From positions 310,001 to 374,000 of the forward strand of contig JAXMCM010000015.1 of assembly GCA_046349355.1 (NCBI GenBank): 64,000 bases of DNA, written 5' to 3'. The translations under genes were made by a program, and so were the position numbers. The notes under the pieces were generated by a model, which was not told where the DNA came from, made no database searches, and saw nothing but the letters and a program-made list of their open reading frames with translations. Below are positions 26,130-34,424 of the stretch, piece after piece; positions within the stretch are counted from its first letter, which is position 1, and each line of letters begins with the position of its first letter. Origin of the DNA: CALKJU01 sp046349355 (lineage in GTDB: Bacteria > Pseudomonadota > Alphaproteobacteria > Geminicoccales > Geminicoccaceae).

Positions 26130-27177
26130 CCCGGCATGCTGGGACGAGCAGGTCCAGACGGCGGTCGACTGCTACAATGCCGGCGCCACCATGCTGCACG
26201 TGCATGGCAGCGACCCGGCGACCGGGCACGGCTCGGTCGACTTCGACCAGTTCAACTACTTCATCGGCCTGGCTGCGCCAGGCCGTGCCGAAGATGATCC
26301 TGCAGGTCGGCGGCTCCCATCCCTTCGCGCCCAAGACGGCCGAGGGCAAGGCCAAGTGGTCGGACTACGACACCCGCCACATGCTGACCGAGCCTCGACC
26401 CTGCTTTCCGACTGCGTGACGGTCGCCACCGGCACCACCCAGTGGGACGTCATGTCGATGATGAGCGCGGACGACATCGTCGGCACCCATCTCGAGAACA
26501 ACCTGCAGGTCCAGGCCGCCTGGGCCGGCATGTACGTCGATGCCGGGCCGGCCTTCTACCTCGAGCACCTGGAAGGCTGCGGGCGCACAAGATCCAGCCC
26601 TACTTTGTCCCCGGCCATATCCACCAGATGGAACTGATCGAGCGCTTGATCCGCGCCGGCGTCTACATGGGCCCGCTCAACTTGGCGATCGCCGGTTATG
26701 GCGGCGGACGCTCAGGTCGCAATCCTTATCATTGGATGGAGTTCCTGCGGCAAGTGCCGCATGGCGCCTGTCGGTGACCTTCTGGTCGAGCATGCGCGGC
26801 CTGATCTCGCTGTCGGCCATGGCGACCGTGCTGGGCCAGCACGTCCGCGTCGGCAACGAGGACAACCTCTGGGGCGTCGACTGGAAGCGCCGCACCTCCG
26901 TCCAGCAGGTCGAGGGTGCCGTGCGCCCGTGCCGCGAGTTCGGCCGCGAGATCGCCACCGCCGACCAGGCCCGCGAGATCAGCGGTGAAGATCGGCGTCT
27001 GGTACGACAGCATCGAGGAGACCCTGCGCGGTTCGCCCTGCCGCCGAACCGCCGCGACGGCGAGAAGGGCTTCCTCGTCTACGAGACCGACGGCCGCAAG
27101 GGCATCGCCAAGGCCGGCGGCGACTCGCATCCGATGGCCTACTGCATGGTGCCGCCCGAACGCCGGCACGCCGCTGA
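26117..27177 (+). pseudogene. 3-keto-5-aminohexanoate cleavage enzyme (BKACE/DUF849) family, multiply frameshifted
   Basis: Homology continues through all three forward frames in order: CYNAGATMLHVHGSDP, then MILQVGGSHPFAPK, then TLLSDCVTVATGTTQWD, then IQPYFVPGHIHQMELIERL with NLAIAGYGGGRSG, then FWSSMRGLISLSAMATVLG, then VKIGVWYDSIEETL, then LPPNRRDGEKGFLVYE. BKACE enzymes cleave beta-keto acids with acetyl-CoA using a zinc TIM barrel. At least six indels interrupt it, most explained by one base lost from a run (for example ggcctg to ggctg near 26577 and ttt to tt near 27030). About the first 35 residues are missing, where it abuts TauE/SafE. Codon texture is still that of a coding gene. 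Confidence 0.85.
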
Positions 27178-27203
27178 CGGCATCGCTATCGGAGGCAGGG
27201 ACG

Positions 27204-27992
27204 ATGACGACGTCACCGGTACAGGCCGCGCTGGCGCTCGGCCTGTTGTGCGCCGCCGGCTCGGCGCTGGCGGACGGCGCCGCTGGCGCTGCCGCCGGCA
27301 ACGGCCGAGACCCGTCATTGCGGAGCGGCCGACCGCCTGCTCCGCGAGATGGGGGCCTACCTCGCCGCGGCGGACGCCTTCACCGTCCGCGCCGACGTCA
27401 CCTTCGATCATGTCCTGCCCACCGGGCAGAAGCTGCAGTTCGCCGCCACCGAGGACCTTGCCGTGCAGCGGCCGAACAAGGTCCATGTCGACTGGCGCAG
27501 CGACCTCGGCGACCGCCAGCTGTGGTACGACGGGAAGGCCGTCACGCTGACCGACCCGTCGACGCCGTTCTACGCCGTGCAGCCGGCGCCGGCCTCGCTC
27601 GATGCCACCCTGGACATGATCCAGAACGAGCTTGGCTTCTCGCCGCCGCTCGGCGACTTCCTCTACGCCGATCCGTACCGGGCGCTGCGCGGCAACGTGC
27701 GCTACGGCGTCGATCTCGGCACCAGCGAGATCGGCGGCCGCACCTGCCGGTCGCTGGCCTTCGTCGACAGCCAGATCGAATGGCAGATCTGGATCGCCGC
27801 CGGGCCGCAGCCGGTCCCCCGCAAGCTGCCGATCACCTACCTGTCGCGGCTCGGCAGGCCGCAGTTCGCCGCGGTGTTCTCCGACTGGAACCTCGCCCTG
27901 CGCATCGCCGAATCGACCTTCGTTCCGGACCTCGGTCAGCAGCACAGAAGATACCGTTCAAGCTCGAGCAGGCCGCCGCGAGCCAGCCGTGA
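27204..27992 (+). pseudogene. DUF2092 exported protein, frameshifted
   Basis: Starts with a good ribosome site (GGAGGCAGGG) and signal peptide (MTTSPVQAALALGLLCAAGSALA). The mature domain continues in another frame with ADRLLREMGAYLAAADAFTVRADVTFD, LQFAATEDLAVQRPNKVHVDW and TPFYAVQPAP, the DUF2092 pattern. The C-terminus QKIPFKLEQAAASQP returns to the first frame. Two indels (near 27330 and 27940) thus split an otherwise complete gene of about 260 codons. DUF2092 proteins are periplasmic or lipid-linked with no defined function. Confidence 0.8.
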
Positions 27993-28009
27993 CGAAGGGA
28001 GCGCAGACG

Positions 28010-29020
28010 ATGACGACGGGTTCTCCGCGCACGACCACGGCCTGCGTCCTGGTCGGCCTGATGGCGCTGGTCGTTGCCGGCGATCCGCTCCATGCCGGGC
28101 GTGGCGGCGGGGGCGGCGCTCGCGGCGGCGGCTACGGCGGCGGCGACAGCGGGGCCCGTTTCGGCAACGGCGGCTATGGCGACCGCAGCACCGACTCCGG
28201 CTTCGGCCGCGGCGGCTACGGCAACGTGCACAGCGCCGACAGCTACTCGGACCGCAGCAGCCAGTACGACTCCAGCCACCCCGAGTACCAGGGCTCCACC
28301 GCAACGCGCAGCGATCCCGCCGGGGCGCAGAGCCCCAGGCTCAGGCCAACTCGAGCGAGCGCATGGACCCGGCAGACGGAGCCAACACGCTGCAGCAGAA
28401 CCGATTCAACGAAGCCAACTCGCTGCAGCAGAACCGTACGAACGAGGTCAACTCGGTACAGCAGACACGAGTCAACGAGGCCAACAACCTGCAGCACAAT
28501 CAGCAGAACTACAACAACAATAATAATAACAACAACAATAACAACCGCTGCGGCGGCTGGAACAACTACTACGGCGGCTTCGGTGCTGCCGCTGCCGGAC
28601 TGGCGGTCGGGGCGGCCGTGGCGACGATCCTGGCCGAGGTCGCGGCCATCCCGTGGCCGACCGGCCCTACCACCACGCCAACGGCATCTACTACGAGCTG
28701 CGCGGTGGCGGCGGGGGCGGTTATGTAGTGGTGCCGCCGCCGCAGGGGCTGTCGTCGCGACGCTGCCACCGTCCTGCTCGAACGTCGTCGTCGGCAACCA
28801 GACCGAGCCTCGATTGCGGCGGTGCCGCCTTCTACCGGCCGGTGACCAAGGGCTACCAGGTCAGCCTGCCGCCGATCGCGCCACGGTGCAGACCCTGCCC
28901 AACGGCGCCATTCCCGACACCATCAAGGGGACGACCTACTACAGCTTCGGGGGCGCTTGGTACCAGCCGTTCTACAGCGGCAGCCATGTCATCTACGAAG
29001 TCGTCGCCAAGCCGAGCTGA
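28010..29020 (+). pseudogene. Gly/Asn-rich exported protein of DUF6515-like type, frameshifted
   Basis: The signal peptide region MTTGSPRTTTACVLVGLMALVVAG is followed by a glycine-rich stretch (HAGRGGGGGARGGGYGG). An Asn/Gln repeat region (LQQNRFNEANSLQQNR) ends in a poly-Asn tract. Then come a hydrophobic GAAAAGLAVGAAVATIL and a C-terminal domain with GIYYELRGGGGGGYVVVPPPQG, LPPSCSNVVV and GTTYYSFGGAWYQPFYSG, resembling DUF6515. At least five frame changes are needed to read it through. It follows the DUF2092 gene closely, a pairing I have the impression is common; function unknown. Confidence 0.7.
28387..28507 (+). repeat. Tandem 33-bp repeat encoding N(S/T)LQQNRxNEA units
   Basis: Three full units and a partial one (NTLQQNRFNEA, NSLQQNRTNEV, NSVQQTRVNEA, NNLQHNQQN) at 33-bp spacing, followed by an AAC/AAT run encoding about eleven asparagines (28514-28545). 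Diverged at the DNA level. Confidence 0.75.
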
Positions 29021-29036
29021 GGTCGAGCGCCTGCTG

Positions 29037-29419
29037 ATGACTGCAACGCCCTGAGCCACGTCGAGATCTTCGGCGACGAGCCGGAAGCGCTGGCCGCCTC
29101 TATCGCGAGCTGTTCGGCTGGCGGATCGAGCAGGCGCCGGGCGTGGACTACTGGCGGGTCGGCACTGCCGAGGGCGCAACGGCTTCGGCAACTACCCGCC
29201 GGCCGCCGTTCGAGGTGCCGGGCTGGCTGCCCTACCTCCGCGTGGCGTCGGTCAGCGACGCCGTCGCCATCGCCGAGCGCCACGGTGCGCGCGTGCTCAA
29301 AGCCGCGCACGCCGGTGCCGCGGACCGCCTGGTACGCCGTGATCGCCGATCCCGCCGGCAACGCCTTCGCCGTCTGGGAGCCCGATCCGACGGCCTTCCC
29401 GCTACCCATGCCGGACTGA
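29037..29419 (+). pseudogene. VOC/glyoxalase family protein, frameshifted
   Basis: Fragments of a vicinal-oxygen-chelate domain appear in successive frames: LSHVEIFGDEPEALAA, YRELFGWRIEQAPGVDYWRVGT, PYLRVASVSDAVAIAERHGARVLK and AWYAVIADPAGNAFAVWEPD. Three or so indels break it (for example one t missing in gcc-ttc-tat near 29101). An intact homologue would be about 125 aa. Activity cannot be assigned to this subfamily. Confidence 0.75.
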
Positions 29420-29439
29420 GCCGGCCGGAGACCGCGACC

Positions 29440-29832
29440 ATGACCGCCACCGAGCCCGTCGAGACGGGACCCTGGAGCGACGCGCTCGACCAGCTCCGCG
29501 CCTGGGATCCCGCCTGGGCCGAGGCCTGCCTGCGCATGAGCACCGGGCCGTGGCGCGACGGCGTGCTGCCCCGCAAGCTGGTCGAGCTGATCGCGCTCGG
29601 CCTGAACGCCGCCTGCACCAACCTCCAGGCGGACGGGACGCGGCGGCAGATCGGGCGGGCGCTTGCCGCCGGCGCCAGCCGCGAGGAGATCCTCGTCGTC
29701 ATCAAGTGCGCCACGGTGATGGCGCTGCACGCGTGCAGCCTCGGCGCCCTGATCCTGCCCGAGGAGGCGCAGGCCGCCGGCATCGCCATCGAGCGGCGGC
29801 GCCGGCCGCGACGCCGGCCTGCGACCGGATGA
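29440..29832 (+). CDS. Carboxymuconolactone decarboxylase (AhpD-like) family protein
   Basis: 130 aa, the only frame in the 26.1-31.3 kb block that reads through. It has the helical CMD core: PRKLVELIALGLNAACTNL, GRALAAGASREEILVVIKCATVMALHACSLG. The CXXC pair of AhpD peroxidase partners is absent, so a redox role is unlikely. The arginine-rich tail (ERRRRPRRRPATG) may itself be an out-of-frame end. Its TGA overlaps the ATG of a second, broken CMD gene. Confidence 0.65.
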   Translation: MTATEPVETGPWSDALDQLRAWDPAWAEACLRMSTGPWRDGVLPRKLVELIALGLNAACTNLQADGTRRQIGRALAAGASREEILVVIKCATVMALHACSLGALILPEEAQAAGIAIERRRRPRRRPATG

Positions 29833-30166
29833 AGGCGATCGGCCAGTGGAACGCCGCCTGGGACCTGTTCCTCGCCCTCGATCCCGGAATGGACCGAGGA
29901 CTTCATCGTCACCGGGCTCGGCATCTATGCCGGAGGCGTGCCGTCGGCCAAGGACATTTGCTCAGCATCGCCTCGATGCCTCGTTCACGCACATGTACGC
30001 GCCGGGGACGCGGCGGCACATCCGGGGTGCGCTGAAGGCCGGGGCGACGCCGCGCGAGATCACGGCCGTGCTCAGGCTGTGCGTGGCGCACGGCGTGCTC
30101 GCCTGCAACCTCGCCGTCCCGCTGCTGGCCGAGGCCCTCGAGGCGCCGGGCGTGGCCGCTCGATGA
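29829..30166 (+). pseudogene. Second carboxymuconolactone decarboxylase family gene, frameshifted
   Basis: Starts MKAIGQWNAAWDLFLALDP in one frame, continues as an EDFIVTGLGIYAGGVPSAKDI-like segment in a second and ends SFTHMYAPGTRRHIRGALKAG, TPREITAVLRLCVAHG in a third. Two indels, near 29885 and 29960. It is coupled by ATGA to the preceding paralogue, so the two products probably acted together. Confidence 0.75.
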
Positions 30167-30261
30167 GCGCGCGGCCCCGGCCACGACCCTGGCCCTGCCC
30201 GGCAGCGCGGAGCGACAACCGCAGCCCCCGTCGAGCCTCGGGAAGAGCGAGCAACGAATCC

Positions 30262-30784
30262 ATGCGCAGCATGCTCCTCGTCGCGACGGTCCTCGCCGTC
30301 GGCACCGCCTCGGTCGCGGCGCGGGCCGCGGACGAGCCGACGCGATGGTCGGTGTCGCTCGGTCCCTGGTACGGCCACAATCTCAAGGAAACGGACAGCG
30401 CGCAGTACCAAGTCGAGCAACCTGCTCGGCCCCGAGCTGCGCGTCGAGTACGCACTGGGCCCGAGCTGGTCGGTCTACGGCGACCTGGTCGCGTTCAACA
30501 CCGGCAGCAGTGCCGAGAGCAACGGCTCGGGCGGCCGCGCGGCGATCGGCCTCAATCACCAGCGGAACCTCGGCGCCCGGCATCCCTATGTCGGTCCGAA
30601 GGTCGGCTATATCGGCGGGAGCGGCGTCGAAGACGGCACCATCGTCGGTCCCGAGGTCGGCGTGAAGGTCAACCTGACCGACACCATGTTCGTCCACGCG
30701 CAGATCGCCTACGACCACGATACGCGCAACAGCTTCGACGAGGGTATCGTCAACGGCGGCATCGGCTTCGGCGCGCGGTTCTAG
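30262..30784 (+). pseudogene. Outer-membrane beta-barrel protein, single frameshift
   Basis: Signal peptide MRSMLLVATVLAVGTASVAARAAD, then WSVSLGPWYGHNLKETDSAQYQVE. After a one-step frame change near 30412-30419 it reads LLGPELRVEYALGPSWSVYGD through amphipathic strands to a terminal GIGFGARF with C-terminal phenylalanine. Corrected length is about 173 aa, fitting an eight-stranded barrel (OmpW/OmpA-like size). Only one indel separates it from an intact gene. Confidence 0.75.
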
Positions 30785-30786
30785 CC

Positions 30787-31334
30787 ATGGGGCATGAGCG
30801 CAGCGTCGGCGAGGCGGACACACGTGCCGCCCGGCTCGGCCGCAAGGCGGTGCACGAGGGCCGGCGCTTCCTCGTCATGTTCCTCATCTGCGGGCGGTCT
30901 TCGCGCTGTTCGCGCTGCACGAGCGGATCGTCCTGCGCGAGGCCGGCGTCATCCTGCCGTCGCAGGGTTTCGCCATCGTCAACGCCTTCATCCTCGCCAA
31001 GGTCATGCTGGTCGCCGAGGACCTCAACCTCGGCGGCTGGCTGAAGGCCCGGCCGCTGATCTGGCCGGTGCTGCACGAGGCGCTGCTGTTCGCCCTCGTC
31101 TTCATCGCCGTCCACTATCTCGAGCACATCCTCATCGGCTGGCTGCACGGCGAGAGCCTGCGCGCCAGCGTCCCCGCCGTCGGCGGCGGCGGCCTCCCCG
31201 GCCTGCTCAGCACCGCCGTCCTGATGTTCGTGGCCCTGATCCCCTTCTTCGCCTTCCGCGACGTCAACCGCGCCCTCGGCGACAACCGCCTCGTCGCCAT
31301 GGTGCTCGGTCGGCGGCAGCGCAGCGGCGACTGA
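30787..31334 (+). pseudogene. Hypothetical multi-spanning membrane protein, single frameshift
   Basis: Reads MGHERSVGEADTRAARLGRKAV, then RFLVMFLIC, then after a frame change near 30886 continues FALFALHERIVLREAGVI, LILPSQG-like loop, NAFILAKVMLVAEDLNLG, VLHEALLFALVFIAVHYLEHILIG and TAVLMFVALIPFFAF. Three or four membrane segments are visible. I do not recognise the family. It lies 2 bp after the barrel gene. Confidence 0.65.
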
Positions 31335-31386
31335 GGTTTCCGCACCGGCAAGGGCTTGTCGCCAACCGAACGAGAGGACCTGTCCG

Positions 31387-32370
31387 ATGTCCGCCGATCC
31401 CGATCGCAAGCCGTTCCTCAACATTCCCGAGACCGTGTCCGCCGAGGCCCAGGCCTACCTGCGGACCCTGACCGATCCCGCCCTGGTCCCGCCCTTCCCG
31501 GAGCCCGACGACGTCGCGGGCTGGACGAAGCTGCAGGCCTTCATCGAGGCCGATGCGTTGCCCAGGGTTGCGCCGATCGTCCAGCGCTACGCGCCGGATG
31601 TCACGGAGCGAACCATCGGCGGCGTGCCGGTGCTGGACGTGCGCCCGAAGGCATGGGCCGACGACGGGCGACTGGCGATCTACACCCATGGCGGCGCGCA
31701 CGTCTTCTACAGCGCGCGGTCCATGCTCGGCCGCGCCGCGATCTTCGCCGACGACACCGGCCTGCGCACCATCTCCGTGGACTACACCGTCGCACCCCAT
31801 GCGAAGTTCCAGCAGATCACCGACCAGGTCACCGCCGTCGTCGCCGGCCTGGTGGCCGAGGGGCGGCAGCTCGCCGACATGGTCCTCTACGGCGATTCCT
31901 CCGGCGGTGGCCTCGCGGCGTCGACCATCCTGAAGATGCGCGATCGCGGCATGGGCCTGCCGGCGGCGGCCATCCTCGTCTCGCCGTGGACCGACCTCAC
32001 CCCGGCCGGCGACACCGAGGTCACGCTGCGCCACGCCGAATCGAACTATCTCTACGAACGCCATTCGGTGAAGGCGGCCGGCGCCTATGCCGACCCGCAG
32101 GACCAGAAGCACCCCTACGCCTCGCCCGTCTACGGCGACTTCGCCAAGGGCTTCCCGCCGACGCTGATCCAGGGCGGCACCAAGGAGATCCTGCTCAGCG
32201 GCTTCATCCGGCTCTACCAGGCCATCGACGTCGCCGGCGGCATCGCCAAGCTCGATCTCTACGAGGGCATGCCGCACAACCACGCCTCACGGATGCCCGA
32301 AGCCCCCGAGTCGCGCATCGCCCGGCGCAAGATCGCCGACTTCCTGCGGCAGCACGGGGCAACCCGCTGA
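31387..32370 (+). CDS. Alpha/beta hydrolase (HSL-like esterase)
   Basis: 327 aa. The oxyanion motif HGGA (101-104) and nucleophile elbow GDSSGG (169-174, serine 171) place it in the hormone-sensitive-lipase group. The usual catalytic histidine lies in EGMPHNH (about 297). The acid position, normally DxLxD, reads TKEILLSG, so the charge relay is atypical. GAGAGGAC precedes the ATG. The gene is intact although it directly follows the broken block. Substrate unknown; small acyl esters are the family norm. Confidence 0.85.
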   Translation: MSADPDRKPFLNIPETVSAEAQAYLRTLTDPALVPPFPEPDDVAGWTKLQAFIEADALPRVAPIVQRYAPDVTERTIGGVPVLDVRPKAWADDGRLAIYTHGGAHVFYSARSMLGRAAIFADDTGLRTISVDYTVAPHAKFQQITDQVTAVVAGLVAEGRQLADMVLYGDSSGGGLAASTILKMRDRGMGLPAAAILVSPWTDLTPAGDTEVTLRHAESNYLYERHSVKAAGAYADPQDQKHPYASPVYGDFAKGFPPTLIQGGTKEILLSGFIRLYQAIDVAGGIAKLDLYEGMPHNHASRMPEAPESRIARRKIADFLRQHGATR

Positions 32371-32878
32371 CCGGCACGCGCAGGCGCTGGCCGGGCGACG
32401 TCCGAATATCCGGCCATGGCTGGGTCCGCGCCCGGAACCAAGCGACCCGATCGGGGCCACCCGACGCTGGCTCCGCCGGCCTGACGGAACAGACAGGTCC
32501 TTGCTGCCGGGCGCACGACCGGCCGAGCGCATGCCGCCCCGGCGTCACGCGTCTCGGTCGGCAAGAGGGCAGGAGCGAGCTGCCGCGCCTGTGACCGCTC
32601 GGCATTGTCGCCTGCCCTGGGGGCGGTGAGATCGAGCCTCGCCGCCCAGACCTCCACCCCTCTCCTGACCTGCGACCGGTACGTCGGCTCGCGGCACCGC
32701 CAGGCTGCTGTCGGCAGCGCCCATCGGGTCCTGCCCGCCACCACCGGACGACGCCGGCCGACCGCGCAAGGGCCTCCATGGGCCATGCCGCGGGGCATGA
32801 CCGCTGGAAGAATTTATTTTCACGGCCCTTGCACAGGAAAGAAATAACTTCTATCACGGCCTCGTAGAAACGAATTTG
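32371..32878. other. Intergenic region upstream of the catabolic locus
   Basis: About 500 bp with no gene that I can support. The first 430 bp show nothing recognisable. The last 75 bp turn abruptly AT-rich and hold the probable RpiR operator pair before the aldolase gene. Confidence 0.6.
32810..32851. promoter_or_regulatory. Probable RpiR operator pair upstream of the aldolase gene
   Basis: GAATTTATTTTC (32810-32821) and GAAATAACTTC (32841-32851) are two AT-rich GAAAT/ATTTC-like elements about 30 bp apart, 28-69 bp before the first gene of the locus. The 9-mer AATTTATTT recurs in the same arrangement upstream of the ABC importer at 44573. The RpiR gene at 43585 is the likely regulator (inference). 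Confidence 0.55.
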
Positions 32879-33535
32879 ATGCAGGGCGTCATGCCGGTCG
32901 GGTTCGAGCAGATCGAGAGGCGCATCGCGGCCGGCCGGCTGCTGCCGGTGGTGGTCGTCGACGACGCGGCCCAGGCCGTGCCGCTCGCCCGGGCGCTGCT
33001 CGCCGGCGGGCTGCCGGTGGCCGAGGTGACCTTCCGTACCGACGCCGCCGCCGAGGCGATCCGGCGCATCGCCGACGCGGTGCCGGAGGTGCTGCTCGGC
33101 GCCGGCACGGTGCTCTCGCCGGCGCAGGTGCGGGCGGCCAGAGCCGCCGGGGCCATGTTCCTCGTCACCCCCGGGTTCAATCCGGCGGTGGTGCAGGCCG
33201 CCGCCGACGAGGGCCTGCCGATCGTCCCGGGCATCAACAATCCGAGCGGCGTCGAGCAGGCCATGGCGGCCGGCCTGTCGACCGTGAAGTTCTTTCCCGC
33301 CGAGCCGTCGGGCGGCGTCGCCTTCCTCAAGGCGCTGACGGGGCCCTACGCCGGCATGCGCTTCGTCCCGACCGGCGGGATCGGCCCCCGGAACCTGCGC
33401 GACTACCTGGCGCTGCCGGCGGTCCTCGCCTGCGGCGGATCGTGGATGGTCGAGGCGTCGCTGGTGCGGGCCGGGCGCTTCGACGAGGTCGCCCGGCTCA
33501 CCGCCGAGGCGGTGGCGCTGGCGAAGGCGAGCTGA
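32879..33535 (+). CDS. KDPG/KHG-type aldolase
   Basis: 218-aa class I aldolase. Schiff-base lysine K137 lies in TVKFFPAEPSGG and the general base E49 in VAEVTFRT. LLGAGTVLSPAQVRAA and TGGIGPRNLRDYL are conserved. Family members split 2-keto-3-deoxy-6-phosphogluconate or 4-hydroxy-2-oxoglutarate into pyruvate plus an aldehyde. The usual PGVxTPSE loop reads PGINNPSG, which may alter substrate. No edd dehydratase is near, so a standard Entner-Doudoroff role is doubtful; it heads the polyol/ketose locus behind an AT-rich operator region. ATG 32879 or 32891 could start; neither has a clear ribosome site. Confidence 0.85.
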   Translation: MQGVMPVGFEQIERRIAAGRLLPVVVVDDAAQAVPLARALLAGGLPVAEVTFRTDAAAEAIRRIADAVPEVLLGAGTVLSPAQVRAARAAGAMFLVTPGFNPAVVQAAADEGLPIVPGINNPSGVEQAMAAGLSTVKFFPAEPSGGVAFLKALTGPYAGMRFVPTGGIGPRNLRDYLALPAVLACGGSWMVEASLVRAGRFDEVARLTAEAVALAKAS

Positions 33536-33585
33536 GACGGCCGAGGGGCAGGCCCCGCGCGGGCGGACAGGAACGGAGATCGCAG

Positions 33586-34419
33586 ATGGCCATGAACACC
33601 TTGTCCGAAGGGCTGTCGCTCAAGGGCAAGTCCTGCATCATCACCGGCGCCGCGTCGGGCATCGGCGAGGCGGTGGCGCGCATCTACGCCGCCAACGGCG
33701 CGCATGTGGCGATGATCGACATCGACGCGGCGCGGCTGGAGCGCGTCGCCGGCGAGATCGCCGCCGACGGCGGGCGGGTCCTGCCGATCGTCGCCGACGT
33801 CACCGAGGAGCCGGCGGTCCGCGGCTTCTTCCGCCAGGTCCACGACGCCTGGGGCTCGGTCGACGTGGTGGTCAACTCGGCGGGGCGCGACAGCCTCTCG
33901 CCGCCGGTCACCCAGGTCACGCTCGAGGAGTGGAACAAGACCATCGGCCCGAACCTGACGGCGGTGTTCCTCTGCTGCCGCGAGGCCTTCCTCTACATGG
34001 AGAAGCAGGCGAGCGGCGGGCGCATCATCAACATGGGCTCGTCCTCGACCCGCGTCGCCTCGGGGCCCGGCCACAGCCCGTACCGCGCCTCGAAGCACGG
34101 CATGCTCGGCTTCTCCAAGAACATCCTGCTCGAGGGCAAGGACAAGAAGATCGGCGTCACGGTGCTCAACCCGAGCCACGTGAAGACGCCGATGACCGAG
34201 ATCATCGACAAGGGCCTCTACGACGGCGACCTGCCGGCCTATGTCGACGGCTGGCTCGACGAGAAGGAGATGAAGGAGGGCATCCACGCCTCCTGCATCG
34301 ACGTCGACAACGTCGCCTGGCTGGCGCTCTACGTCGCGACCCGCACGCCCGACGTCACCATCCCGACGATCAGCCTCTACCCGACGCACAAGGTGCACCG
34401 CTACGGGATGGAGGTCTGA
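33586..34419 (+). CDS. Short-chain dehydrogenase/reductase (first of the locus)
   Basis: 277 aa, classical SDR. Cofactor motif TGAASGIGEAVA with an acidic residue after strand 2 (MIDID), which favours NAD over NADP; NSAG; catalytic serine in MGSSSTR and Y-x3-K in PYRASKHG. The C-terminal part is longer than usual and lacks the common DGG ending (TISLYPTHKVHRYGMEV). GGAG lies 8 bp before the ATG. Likely oxidises a polyol or sugar-derived alcohol in the locus; substrate unproven. Confidence 0.85.
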   Translation: MAMNTLSEGLSLKGKSCIITGAASGIGEAVARIYAANGAHVAMIDIDAARLERVAGEIAADGGRVLPIVADVTEEPAVRGFFRQVHDAWGSVDVVVNSAGRDSLSPPVTQVTLEEWNKTIGPNLTAVFLCCREAFLYMEKQASGGRIINMGSSSTRVASGPGHSPYRASKHGMLGFSKNILLEGKDKKIGVTVLNPSHVKTPMTEIIDKGLYDGDLPAYVDGWLDEKEMKEGIHASCIDVDNVAWLALYVATRTPDVTIPTISLYPTHKVHRYGMEV

Positions 34420-34424
34420 GGCCG

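Noticed and set aside
33498..33683. Several short antisense frames with ribosome-site-like starts in the sugar locus
   Set aside because: All lie fully inside well-supported genes on the other strand and lack domain signals.
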